Assembly (NCBI RefSeq): GCF_045032955.1
Contig: NZ_JBJFZU010000010.1
Location: 124,001 to 188,000 of the forward strand
Origin: Ornithinicoccus sp045032955
Lineage (GTDB): Bacteria; Actinomycetota; Actinomycetes; Actinomycetales; Dermatophilaceae
Length of the DNA stretch: 64,000 bases
Reading direction: 5' to 3'
Part shown: piece by piece, positions 41,554 to 50,872 of the stretch
Numbering within the stretch: the stretch's first letter is position 1
Layout of the letters: the number at the start of each line of letters is the position of its first letter
Notes under the pieces: model-generated
Databases searched by the model: none
Told to the model about the DNA's origin: nothing
Seen by the model: only the letters and a program-made list of their open reading frames with translations
Position numbers and translations under genes: made by a program

Positions 41554-42861
41554 TCAGAGCAGGCCCTGGGCCTTGAGCGCCAGGTAGTGGTCGGCCAGCG
41601 CGACCGGCAGCCGCTCGGGGGTCTCGTCCAGCACGCTCACCCCCAGCTGGCCCAGGGCCAGCGAGGTGCGGTGCCGCAGCGTGCCGGTGCGTTCCGCGGC
41701 GGCGGCGTCGTAGACCTGCTCGATCCCGGAGGTGTCGGTGCGCATCCGGTCCAGCTCGGGGTCGGCGACCGAGGCCACCACGACCCGGTGGTGCGCGGTC
41801 AGCGTCGGCAGCACCGGGAGCAGGCTCTCCTCGACCGCGGCCGGCTCCAGCGGGGTGAGCAGCACGACCAGGGCCCGGCGCCGGGTCAGCCCGTTCACCG
41901 CACCGGCGAGCATCGGCCAGTCCGTCTCCAGCAGCACCGGCTCCAGGGTGGACAGGGCGCTCACCATCTCGTGCAGCAGCCCGGAGCGGGCAGCACCGCC
42001 ACGGGAGCCGACCCGGGCGCGGACGGTGCGGTCACCGGCCAGCAGGTCCACCCGGTCACCGGCCCGGGAGGCCAAGGCCGCCAGCAGGAGCGCGGCGTCC
42101 ATCGCCGCGTCCAGCCGGGGCTCGTCCCCGACCCGTCCGGCGCTCAGCCTGGCCGTGTCCAGCACCAGGATCACCCGACGGTCCCGCTCCGGCTGCCAGG
42201 TCCGGACCACCACGTGCTGGCGCCGGGCGGTGGCGCGCCAGTCGATGGAGCGCACGTCGTCCCCTTCGACGTAGTCGCGCAGCGAGTCGAACTCGGTGCC
42301 CTGGCCACGGGTCCGCACGGCCGACCGGCCGTCCAGCTGTCGCAGCCGGGCGAGCCTGCTCGGCAGGTGGCGTCGGGACCGGAAGGGCGGCAGCGAGCGC
42401 ACCGACCCGGGCACCGTGACGGTGCGCTGCCGTCCGCCGAGGCCGAGCGGACCGTGGCTGCGGACGGTGACGCCGACCGCCGGCCTGTCTCCTCGCCGGG
42501 TCGGGCGCAGGACGGTGGTGACCGCTCGCCGCTCGCCGCCGGGCACGTCGAGGGTATGCCGGGCCCCGTCCGCCCCCGCCGAGGGCACCCACGCGTCGCG
42601 CAGCACCCCCCGCAGCCGACGGGAGCCGGGGTTGGTGAGGGTCAACGTGCTGCTGGTCACCTCCTGCAGCCGTACCTGGGGCACCGGTCCACGCTCGAGG
42701 CGCAGGGCGGCGGGGGAGGTGGCCAGCAGCGTGTCCAGCACCACCAGCAGGGCGGTGCCGAGCAGCCAGGCGAGCGCCACCGGCCCGGCCCGGCCCGGCC
42801 ACAGCAGGACCGGGACCAGGCCCAGCAGGACCAGGCCTACGACGGGTCCGCGGACGATCAT
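41554..42861 (-). CDS. DUF58 domain-containing protein
   Basis: A 435-residue protein: two N-terminal helices (about 5-45), a beta-rich middle, and the DUF58 segment GQGTEFDSLRDYVEGDDVRSIDWRATARRQHVVVRTWQPERDRRVILVLDTA with a von Willebrand-A-like fold. DUF58 proteins are the standard partners of MoxR AAA ATPases, probably in assembly or maturation of membrane-associated complexes. It follows the moxR-like gene after seven bases and closes a minus-strand operon from about 45.8 kb. Confidence 0.9.
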   Translation of the reverse strand: MIVRGPVVGLVLLGLVPVLLWPGRAGPVALAWLLGTALLVVLDTLLATSPAALRLERGPVPQVRLQEVTSSTLTLTNPGSRRLRGVLRDAWVPSAGADGARHTLDVPGGERRAVTTVLRPTRRGDRPAVGVTVRSHGPLGLGGRQRTVTVPGSVRSLPPFRSRRHLPSRLARLRQLDGRSAVRTRGQGTEFDSLRDYVEGDDVRSIDWRATARRQHVVVRTWQPERDRRVILVLDTARLSAGRVGDEPRLDAAMDAALLLAALASRAGDRVDLLAGDRTVRARVGSRGGAARSGLLHEMVSALSTLEPVLLETDWPMLAGAVNGLTRRRALVVLLTPLEPAAVEESLLPVLPTLTAHHRVVVASVADPELDRMRTDTSGIEQVYDAAAAERTGTLRHRTSLALGQLGVSVLDETPERLPVALADHYLALKAQGLL

Positions 42862-42868
42862 CGACGCC

Positions 42869-43875
<1,007 letters not shown>

Positions 43876-43879
<4 letters not shown>

Positions 43880-45126
43880 GGTGTCCTCTCGGTCGTGCCG
43901 GGCCCGGTCGTGCTCGGGTCGGTCGTGCTCGGGTCGGTGGTGCTCGGGTCGGTCGTGCCCTGTCGGGCGGGGTCGGACAGCTGCTCCTCCAGGACGCGGA
44001 CCTGCCGCACCCGGTGCACCAGGGCGGCGTCGTCCGGGAGGTGGCCGGGGTCGACGAGCAGCGTCCTGACCTCCGCGGCGGTGCGGCCGGTGGCGGTGGC
44101 GACGGCGTCGGCGAGGGCCTCCGGGTCGATGCTGCGGGGCAGCCCGAGCCGGGGGGCGGTGCGCCGTCGTGCCCCGGCCTGCACGGCGCGCAGCGCGTGC
44201 TCCCGGTCGGCCGCCTGACGGTAGAGCCGACCCCGGCTGCTGGTGGTCTCGCTGGCGCGAACCACCGCCGGGAGCGGCTCGACGACGACCGGCCCGAGCC
44301 GGCGCCCCTGCCACAGGGCGAGGGCCAGCACCGCGCCGGTGAGCAGCACCACGGCGGCGGTCAGGTTGCGGGGCAGCACGTCCCACAGCGAGCCGGCGGC
44401 GTCCAGACCGGCGTCGCCGGGCTGCGGGAGGACCCAGACCAGCCGGTCCCCGCCGCCGAGCAGGCGCAGGGCCAGCGCGGCGTTGGCCTCCTCGGTGACC
44501 CGCGCGTTGGTCCAGCTGGTGGCCGCCCCGACCAGCACCGTCTCCGGCCGGTCCTCGGTCGCCGGGAAGGTCAGCAGCGCGCCCTCGCGTCCGCCTCCCA
44601 GGTTGTGGCCCGCCCCGGGCGGGTAGCAGGCGGTGACCTCGGTGCGGTCCGGGCCGTCGGCCGAGAGCAGCACGTCCCAGCCGCTGAGACGGTCCCCGTC
44701 CCGGGCGAACGGGTCGTCGCAGTCCGCGACCACCGGTATACCGGACCCCCAGGCGGTGCTCACGTCCAGGCCGAGGGCCTCTCCGACCCGGGTCTGGGCC
44801 CCCGGGACCAGCACCACCAGCCGGTCCGCCCCGGTCAACGAGGCCACCAGCTCGGGGCCGGACTCGGGGCCCAGGTAGTCGGTGTGCGGGAGCAGCACCG
44901 TGGTCCCGGCGGTGACGTCGCCCGGGTCCAGGTCGGCCGACCCGGTGACCAGCTGCACCTCGACGCCCTGCTGCTGCAGCACCTGGGCCACCGCCTGCGC
45001 ACCGCCGGGGCCGTTGTTGCGCGGGTGCAGGGGTTCGTCGGCCTGCGGGGTGCTCAGCAGCGCGGCCACCAGCACGGTCGCGACCAGGAGCAGGACCCAG
45101 GGGGCGAACCGGCGCACCCGCGTCAC
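43876..45126 (-). CDS. DUF4350 domain membrane protein
   Basis: A 416-residue protein with an N-terminal helix (VRRFAPWVLLLVATVLVAALL), an extracytoplasmic DUF4350 region (residues about 35-240, with NNGPGGAQAVAQVLQQQGVEVQ), a second helix near 255-275 and a cytoplasmic C-terminus. The last 20 residues are tandem DPSTT-like pentapeptides encoded by 15-base repeats. GTG 45126 overlaps the DUF4129 stop. Function unknown; part of the conserved MoxR locus. Confidence 0.87.
43891..43960 (-). repeat. 15-base tandem repeat in the DUF4350 gene
   Basis: Four to five degenerate copies of a 15-base unit related to GGTCGTGCTCGGGTC encode repeated Asp-Pro-Ser-Thr-Thr. Copies differ by one to three bases, so repeat-number change by slippage is plausible. 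Confidence 0.7.
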
Positions 45127-45794
45127 CGGAACGGTCCTGCCAGGCCGGGCGCGGCCGCCAGCTCGGGCCGGGTGTCCCGCAGCCCCGCGTCGAGGTCGAT
45201 CAGCTCCTGCGCCGTGCCGGCGTCGCCCCGCCCGCTGCCGTAGCGCACGGTGTCGAAGGCCTGGGCGGCGCGGCCCAGCGGGTCCGCGTGCCCGGGGAAG
45301 ACCGGCCCGAGGGCGAGGGCCACCTCGTACGCGGTCAACCCCGGCCGGTCCTGCAGCAGGGTGCGTTCAACGGCGCCGGCGGTGATGGCGCGGTAGGCCT
45401 CGAGGGTGGCGGTGCCGTGCTCACCGCGGGCCAGGGCGGCACGGGCCTCGGCGCGGTACTCCTCGGCGCTACGGCGGACCCCGTCCAGCACCGACCTCCC
45501 GGGGGCCTGCTCGCGCAGCCGTCCGGTGCGCCAGCGGTCACGGGTGGCGAAGGCGAGCACCGCGGCGACCACGGCCAGCACCAGCACCAGCAGGGCCCAC
45601 GGCGTCCACGAGGGCAGCTGCCCGGCGAGCGAGACGTCCGGGAGCAGGTCGACGAACCAGCTCCACAGCCGGACCAGCCAGGACTCGCGCAGCTGGTAGT
45701 CGCCGTCGGCGAGCTCGCTCTCGAGCAGCCGGCGCGCCTCGTCCCGGTCCGGGTCGAGGGCGGCGCGCGGCAGGGTCAGGACGCGGGGTGGCAC
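45123..45794 (-). CDS. DUF4129 domain membrane protein
   Basis: A 223-residue protein with one helix (ALLVLVLAVVAAVLAFA, about 67-83) and a C-terminal helical DUF4129 domain (EEYRAEARAALARGEHGTATLEAYRAITAGAVERTLL). The N-terminus LDPDRDEARRLLESELADGDYQ is typical of this locus. GTG 45794 is the start and the gene is coupled to DUF4350 by GTGA. Function unknown. Confidence 0.87.
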   Translation of the reverse strand: MPPRVLTLPRAALDPDRDEARRLLESELADGDYQLRESWLVRLWSWFVDLLPDVSLAGQLPSWTPWALLVLVLAVVAAVLAFATRDRWRTGRLREQAPGRSVLDGVRRSAEEYRAEARAALARGEHGTATLEAYRAITAGAVERTLLQDRPGLTAYEVALALGPVFPGHADPLGRAAQAFDTVRYGSGRGDAGTAQELIDLDAGLRDTRPELAAAPGLAGPFR

Positions 45795-45812
45795 GGGGTC
45801 GACGGCGTGGCC

Positions 45813-46973
45813 TCAGCGGGCCCGGGAGGCGGCGCGGTCCTGGGCGGCGCGGACCAGCACCAGGTCCAGGCCCTCACGACGCATCCGCTGGTCCAGGTAG
45901 AGCAGCGCCGTCACACCGGCGGTGAACGGGATGGTCACCGCCCCGACCACCAGCTGCAGCAGGTGGTCGGTCACCAGCACCGTCGTCGAGACGGGCGAGG
46001 TGGGCAGGCCCGCGGACTCCAGGCCGAAGATGAGCACGGCGGTGACCGGCAGCTGGACGACGGTCGCGAAGATCGTGGTGACGATGCCCGCCAGGAAGGT
46101 GATGCCGACGATGCGCCAGGCCTGGGCCCCCTTGGTCAGCTGCCAGGCGCGGGTCAGCCCCCGCCAGGGACCGACCCGCTCGAGGACGACCGGCGCCGGG
46201 GCGAGGGAGAGCCGGCAGCCGGCCCACACCATGACGACCAGGCCGCCGAGCACCAGCAGGATGATCCCGAGGACCCCCAGGACGCCCGATCCGGACTCGG
46301 ACGCAGCCACCGCGACGCCGGCGATACCGAGGATCAGGCCGACCGTGAGGATGGCGAACAGCACGCCGATGAGCAGCACGGTCCCGATCAGCGCGGGCAG
46401 CCGGCCACGGACCGTCTGCCAGGTGCCGGCCAGGCCCGCGCGCTCGCCGAGCACGGCCTCGCCGACGACGTGCACGATCATCCCGGTCAGGGCGATCGAG
46501 GACAGCATCGAGAAGACCACGTTGATCAGCCCGGTCGCCGCGGCGGCGTCGACCTCGGACACCCCGGACAGCGCCTGCACGGCGAGCAGGGTGAGCAGCA
46601 GGGACGGGACCAGCAGCACGGCGAGCACGATCAGGCCCATGCCGATGGTGGCCTCGGGGTTGCGGCGCAGCGTCTGCAGCGCCCCGCCGAAGATGTCGCC
46701 GAGGGAGAGCGGGCGCAGCGGCACCACGCCCGGCTGGTGCATCCGGGCCAGCTGCTCCGGCGGGAGCTGGTGCCAGCTCGGCGGCTGCTGGCCGGTGCTG
46801 CCGGGGCCGTAGGCGGAGCCCTCAGCACCGAACCCGCCCGGGACCGGCTGACCCGGGACCGGCCCGCCCGGGGGCGCGACTCCGCCCGGGGCCTGCGGGA
46901 TGGGGGGCGGGCCGGGCTCCCCGCCCGGGTGCCTGAAACCCCCGGGTGGCGGCCCGAAGGGTGGCTGGCTCAT
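45813..46973 (-). CDS. Pro/Gly-rich protein with GPDPase-type membrane domain
   Basis: A 386-residue protein with a Pro/Gly-rich cytoplasmic N-terminus of about 95 residues (PPFGPPPGGFRHPGGEPGPP), then VPLRPLSLGDIFGGALQTLRRNPEATIG and about seven helices. This matches the glycerophosphoryl diester phosphodiesterase membrane-domain family, which lacks the catalytic domain in such proteins. ATG 46973 overlaps the kinase-like gene's stop (ATGA). It is often found next to DUF4129 genes; function unknown. Confidence 0.83.
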   Translation of the reverse strand: MSQPPFGPPPGGFRHPGGEPGPPPIPQAPGGVAPPGGPVPGQPVPGGFGAEGSAYGPGSTGQQPPSWHQLPPEQLARMHQPGVVPLRPLSLGDIFGGALQTLRRNPEATIGMGLIVLAVLLVPSLLLTLLAVQALSGVSEVDAAAATGLINVVFSMLSSIALTGMIVHVVGEAVLGERAGLAGTWQTVRGRLPALIGTVLLIGVLFAILTVGLILGIAGVAVAASESGSGVLGVLGIILLVLGGLVVMVWAGCRLSLAPAPVVLERVGPWRGLTRAWQLTKGAQAWRIVGITFLAGIVTTIFATVVQLPVTAVLIFGLESAGLPTSPVSTTVLVTDHLLQLVVGAVTIPFTAGVTALLYLDQRMRREGLDLVLVRAAQDRAASRAR

Positions 46974-47626
46974 CCGCCTGCTCCTCGCGTCGTCCGTCGC
47001 TGGTCGGAGGCCTCCTGCACCGCGAACCCCCCGGCCCGCTGCTCTGCCTCGCGTGCGGTCATCGGCTCGGCGCCCAACGCCTCCTGCGCCGCCACGATAC
47101 CCGGCTCGGCACGTCGCAGGACGTGCCCACGCCGCCACAGCGTGAGCGGCGGCTTGCGTCGTTCCGCGAGGTCGCGGACCAGCCGTCGCCCGAAGGTCGT
47201 CCAGGGTCGGTTGCGGATGCACCAGGCTTCCGCGAGCAGCCCGCGCTCACGCAGCCCGGCCACCGTGTGGGCCGCGAAGATGCCCTCGGCGATCACCACC
47301 GGGTGCTCGCCCCGCTCGACGACGTGGTGCCCGCTGACGGCGGAGGCCCCCAGGTCGTAGACCGGCATCCTGGCCTCGCGCCGGGTGCACAGCGTCTCCA
47401 GGGCCACCAGGGCCGCGTCCAGGTCCCAGGACCCGACGTCGTCCCAGTCGGGCAGACCGAGGGGGCTCATCGGCAGGTCGGTGTCGGTACCCGCGCGGTA
47501 GAAGTCGTCCAGCTGGACGACCGGCCACCCGTGCCCCTCGTGCAGCCGGGCGGCGAGCCGCGACTTGCCGGCACCGCTGGGTCCGGCGAGCACGAGGACC
47601 CGGGCGGTCGGCAGGGGGCGGTCCAT
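46970..47626 (-). CDS. Uridine kinase-like P-loop NTPase
   Basis: A 218-residue kinase-like protein. P-loop VLVLAGPSGAGKSRLAARL (about 9-27), VVQLDDFYRAGTDTDLP (metal/substrate Asp pair) and EGIFAAHTVAGL resemble the uridine kinase/phosphoribulokinase family. With cdd, deoA and pnp nearby, uridine or another nucleoside is a reasonable substrate, but it is not demonstrated. ATG 47626 is used, since TACACT ends eight bases upstream; the longer TTG 47635 start would overlap the -10. Confidence 0.8.
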   Translation of the reverse strand: MDRPLPTARVLVLAGPSGAGKSRLAARLHEGHGWPVVQLDDFYRAGTDTDLPMSPLGLPDWDDVGSWDLDAALVALETLCTRREARMPVYDLGASAVSGHHVVERGEHPVVIAEGIFAAHTVAGLRERGLLAEAWCIRNRPWTTFGRRLVRDLAERRKPPLTLWRRGHVLRRAEPGIVAAQEALGAEPMTAREAEQRAGGFAVQEASDQRRTTRGAGG

Positions 47627-47640
47627 GGGGGTCAAGTGTA
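47627..47640 (-). promoter_or_regulatory. -10 element for kinase-led operon
   Basis: TACACT on the minus strand (complement of 47635-47640) ends eight bases before ATG 47626. Confidence 0.45.
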
Positions 47641-47658
47641 GGCAGCGTCCGGGCCGGG

Positions 47659-48276
47659 TCAGCCCAGGACGGAGATCAGGCCCAGGGCCAGCGCCGCCCC
47701 GAGGGCGGCGATCGCGGGCCAGGACAGGTCCTGCCGCGTCCGGGCGCCCTCGCCGACCTGCAGCTGGCCCCCGTCGAGGCGCCAGCGCTGCAGGGCCCGC
47801 TGCACGACGTCGGCGACGGTCTGCGCGGTCACCCCACCGGTGCCGCGACGTCGGGTGGTCTCGGCGAAGTCGTCGATCCCGGTACGGCGCACCCGCTCGC
47901 GCTTCACCGGCACGGCCCAGGAGCTGTGCCGCCGTCCCTGGTGGTCACGCAGCTCGAGCGACCACTGGTGGGTGATCTCGTCGACGGCGTCGAAGGGGAC
48001 GGTCGTGTCGCTCACCACGTTGGCCAGCACGACCCGGTCGGCCAGCAGCCGGACGTGCGGGCGCAGGAACAGCACCCACGCCACGGTGGCGATGCCGACG
48101 ATCAGCGCGATCGCGCCCAGCACACCGTCCTGGCGGCCCACGGACACGTCCCAGGCGGTGAGCGCGGTGAGCACACCGGCCCCGGCGACCATGGTCCAGC
48201 CCAGGATGCGGGCGGGCATGGTGCGGTAGACACCGATCAGCTCACCGGTGGGCCGGGCACCCGGGGTCTGCGTCAT
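47659..48276 (-). CDS. PH-domain membrane protein
   Basis: A 205-residue protein with two helices near the N-terminus (about 20-38 and 45-63), then a bacterial PH-like domain starting FLRPHVRLLADRVVLANVVSDTTVPFDAVDEI, and a C-terminal helix (WPAIAALGAALALGLISVL). Family members are common actinobacterial membrane proteins without known function. TAGACT ends six bases before ATG 48276 on the minus strand, so it is predicted to be leaderless. Confidence 0.82.
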   Translation of the reverse strand: MTQTPGARPTGELIGVYRTMPARILGWTMVAGAGVLTALTAWDVSVGRQDGVLGAIALIVGIATVAWVLFLRPHVRLLADRVVLANVVSDTTVPFDAVDEITHQWSLELRDHQGRRHSSWAVPVKRERVRRTGIDDFAETTRRRGTGGVTAQTVADVVQRALQRWRLDGGQLQVGEGARTRQDLSWPAIAALGAALALGLISVLG

Positions 48277-48288
48277 GGGAAAAGTCTA
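48277..48288 (-). promoter_or_regulatory. -10 element for leaderless PH-domain gene
   Basis: TAGACT on the minus strand (complement of 48283-48288) ends six bases before ATG 48276. Confidence 0.55.
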
Positions 48289-48297
48289 CGGGCCACC

Positions 48298-49995
48298 TCA
48301 GAGCGCGGTGAGCTCCTGCATACCGGCGCGCACCGCGTCCAGCCGAGCCGTGGCCTCGTCCCGGGCGGCGGCGAGCCCGTCGCGGGAGCCCACCGGGACG
48401 ATCGCCTCCAGGTAGACCTTGAGCTTGGGCTCGGTGCCGCTGGGACGCACGATCACCCGGGTGTCGTCCTCGAGCAGGAAGCGCAGCCCGTCGGTCGGCG
48501 GCAGGTCACCGTCACCGAGCGACAGGTCCTCGACGCTGCGGACCGGCACCCCACCCAGGTCCCGCGGCGGCTGCTCCCGCAGCCGAGCCATCACCGGGGG
48601 GATCTGGGCGAGGTCGTCGACCCGGACCGAGAAGGCATCCGTCTGGTGGACCCCGTGCCGGACCGCCAGGTCGTCGAGCACGTCGGGCAGCGTGCGCCCC
48701 GCGGCCTTGAGCACGGCCGCCTGCTCGGCGGCCAGCAGGGCCGCCGTGACGCCGTCCTTGTCCGGCACGGTGGCCGGGTCGACGCAGTAGCCGAGCGCCT
48801 CCTCGTAGCCGTAGGCCAGGCCGGGGACCCGACCGATCCACTTGAACCCGGTCAGGGTCTCGACCGGTTCCAGCCCGGCGTCCACCGCCATCGCGCCGAG
48901 CAGCCGGGAGGAGACGATGGACCTGGCCAGCACCCGGCGCCCGCCGATGGCCCTGCCGCGGTCGATCACGTGCTGGCCGAGCAGCGCGCCCACCTCGTCG
49001 CCGCGCAGCATCCGCCAGCCGGCACCGTCGCGGACCGCCAGCGCGCACCGGTCGGCGTCCGGGTCGTTGGCGATGACCAGGTCCGGCCCGACCTGCTCCG
49101 CCAGCTCCAGCGCGGCGTCGATGGCGCCGGGCTCCTCCGGGTTCGGGAAGGCCACCGTGGGGAAGTCGGGGTCCGGGCGGGCCTGGGAGGCGACCAGGGC
49201 GGGGGCCGGGAAGCCGGCGCGCTCGAAGGCGGCCTGCACGACGTCGGAGCCGACCCCGTGCAGGGAGGTGTGCACCACCGACAGGTCCCGCGGGGTGGCC
49301 GGGTCCAGCACCGCCACCGCGGCCTCCAGGTAGGCCTCCAGCACGGACCCGTCCACCGTCTGCCACCCGTTCTCGGCGCGCGGGACCTCGGCGACCGAGG
49401 TCACGGCCGCGATCTGGTCGGCGATGTCGCGGTCCGCGGGCGGCACGATCTGCGACCCGTCGCCGAGGTAGACCTTGTAGCCGTTGTCCTGCGGTGGGTT
49501 GTGGCTGGCGGTGACCATCACCCCGGCGTCCGCGCCCAGGTGGCCGATCGCGAAGGCCAGGACCGGGGTCGGCAGCGGACCCGGCAGCACCAGCGCGCGG
49601 CCCCCCGCGGCGGTGACCACGGCGGCGGTGTCCAGCGCGAAGACGTCGGAGTCGTGCCGCGCGTCGAAGCCGATGACCACGGTCGGCCTGGTGGCGGCCG
49701 CGTCGTCACCGGGGTCGGCCTTCTCCAGCACGTCCTGCAGGTATGCCGTCAGCCCAGCCGCGGTGCGGATCACCACGGCCCGGTTCATCCGGTGCGGTCC
49801 CGCACCCAGCTCGCCCCGCAGCCCTGCGGTGCCGAACTCCAGGAAGCCCGAGAAGCGGTCGGCGAGGTCGGTCGCGGCCTCGTCGTCACCGGCCTCGGCC
49901 CGGTCGAGGACCTGGGCCAGCTCCTCCTGGGTCCGAGTGTCGGGGTCGTCGGCCAGCCAGGCCCGGGCGGTCGTCAGCAGCTCGTCGTGCGTCAT
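48298..49995 (-). CDS. Phospho-sugar mutase (phosphoglucomutase/phosphomannomutase/phosphopentomutase-like)
   Basis: A 565-residue alpha-D-phosphohexomutase. The phosphoserine loop is VMVTASHNPPQDNGYKVYL (about 135-153). The metal loop is LVIANDPDADRCALAV, the sugar-binding loop is in the FKWIGRVPG region, and the phosphate-binding loop is VRPSGTEPKLKVYLEA. The length and GYEEALGYCV segment resemble enzymes of the phosphopentomutase/PgcA branch. Overlap in context with pnp suggests it isomerises ribose-1-P to ribose-5-P; glucose- or mannose-phosphate activity, feeding manC, is equally possible. ATG 49995 has GAGAGG eight bases upstream. Confidence 0.9.
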   Translation of the reverse strand: MTHDELLTTARAWLADDPDTRTQEELAQVLDRAEAGDDEAATDLADRFSGFLEFGTAGLRGELGAGPHRMNRAVVIRTAAGLTAYLQDVLEKADPGDDAAATRPTVVIGFDARHDSDVFALDTAAVVTAAGGRALVLPGPLPTPVLAFAIGHLGADAGVMVTASHNPPQDNGYKVYLGDGSQIVPPADRDIADQIAAVTSVAEVPRAENGWQTVDGSVLEAYLEAAVAVLDPATPRDLSVVHTSLHGVGSDVVQAAFERAGFPAPALVASQARPDPDFPTVAFPNPEEPGAIDAALELAEQVGPDLVIANDPDADRCALAVRDGAGWRMLRGDEVGALLGQHVIDRGRAIGGRRVLARSIVSSRLLGAMAVDAGLEPVETLTGFKWIGRVPGLAYGYEEALGYCVDPATVPDKDGVTAALLAAEQAAVLKAAGRTLPDVLDDLAVRHGVHQTDAFSVRVDDLAQIPPVMARLREQPPRDLGGVPVRSVEDLSLGDGDLPPTDGLRFLLEDDTRVIVRPSGTEPKLKVYLEAIVPVGSRDGLAAARDEATARLDAVRAGMQELTAL

Positions 49996-50007
49996 GGCGC
50001 TCACCTC

Positions 50008-50841
50008 TCAGATGCGCTCGACGATGCGGGCCAGCAGCTCGCCGCAGCGTTGGGCGGCCGCCTGCCCGGCGTCGAGGACCTCCTGGTGGTCCAACGGGTT
50101 CTCGCTGATCCCGGCCGCGGCGTTGGTGACCAACGAGACGCCCAGCACCTCGAGCCCCGCCTGCCGGGCCGCGATCGCCTCCAGGGCGGTCGACATACCG
50201 ACCAGGTCGCCACCGAGCACCCGGGCCATCCGCACCTCGGCGGGGGTCTCGTAGTGAGGTCCGGGGAACTGGACGTAGACGCCCTCGTCGAGGGAGGGGT
50301 CGATCTCGCGGGCGAGGTCGCGCAGCCTGGCGGAGTAGAGGTCGGTGAGGTCGACGAAGTTCGCGCCCTCGACCGGGGAGGTGGCGGTGAGGTTGATGTG
50401 GTCGCCGATGAGCACCGGGGTGCCCGGTGCCCACTCCGGACGCAGCCCGCCGCAGCCGTTGGTGAGCACGACGGTGGAGCACCCGGCGGCGGCCGCGGTG
50501 CGCACGGCGTGCACCACGGAGCGGACGCCCTTGCCCTCGTAGTAGTGGGTGCGGGTCCCGTAGACCAGGGCGCGGCGGCCGCTGGCCAGCGGGATCGAGC
50601 GCATCGTCCCGGAGTGGCCGGCCACCGCGGCGGCGGAGAAGCCCGGCACGTCCGCGTGGTCCACCTCCGCGTCGGCCGCACCGAGCGCGTCCGCCGCGGG
50701 CTTCCAGCCGCTGCCCAGCACCAGGGCGATGTCGTGCCGGTCGGCACCGGTCCGCTCGGCGATCACGGCGGCGGCCGCCCGGGCCACCTCCTGGGGGTCC
50801 GTGCGGGGGTCGTCGAGATCGAGGTCAGCACCAGAAGTCAC
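50008..50841 (-). CDS. Purine-nucleoside phosphorylase (PNP class I, trimeric type)
   Basis: A 277-residue phosphorylase that splits inosine and guanosine to base and ribose-1-phosphate. VLGSGWKPAADAL (about 45), GTRTHYYEGKGV, VLTNGCGGLRPEWAPG and GDHINLT are the PNP/MTAP class motifs; VSLVTNAAAGISENPLDH lies near the C-terminus. GTG 50841 is chosen because TACCCT ends six bases upstream; the longer start at 50904 would run over lpdA. Coupled to the mutase, which can process its ribose-1-P. Confidence 0.94.
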   Translation of the reverse strand: MTSGADLDLDDPRTDPQEVARAAAAVIAERTGADRHDIALVLGSGWKPAADALGAADAEVDHADVPGFSAAAVAGHSGTMRSIPLASGRRALVYGTRTHYYEGKGVRSVVHAVRTAAAAGCSTVVLTNGCGGLRPEWAPGTPVLIGDHINLTATSPVEGANFVDLTDLYSARLRDLAREIDPSLDEGVYVQFPGPHYETPAEVRMARVLGGDLVGMSTALEAIAARQAGLEVLGVSLVTNAAAGISENPLDHQEVLDAGQAAAQRCGELLARIVERI

Positions 50842-50872
50842 GACGCCAGGGTAGCGATGGTTGGATGGGTGC
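50842..50872. promoter_or_regulatory. Divergent promoter region pnp/lpdA
   Basis: In a 31-base gap, TACCCT on the minus strand (complement of 50848-50853) lies six bases before the pnp GTG. TTGGAT 50861-50866, a weaker hexamer, lies six bases before the lpdA GTG at 50873. The hexamers do not overlap here. Confidence 0.45.

Noticed and set aside
43891..43960. Possible CRISPR-like or operator repeat array
   Set aside because: Units are contiguous without spacers, in frame, and encode a DPSTT tail, so this is a coding tandem repeat.
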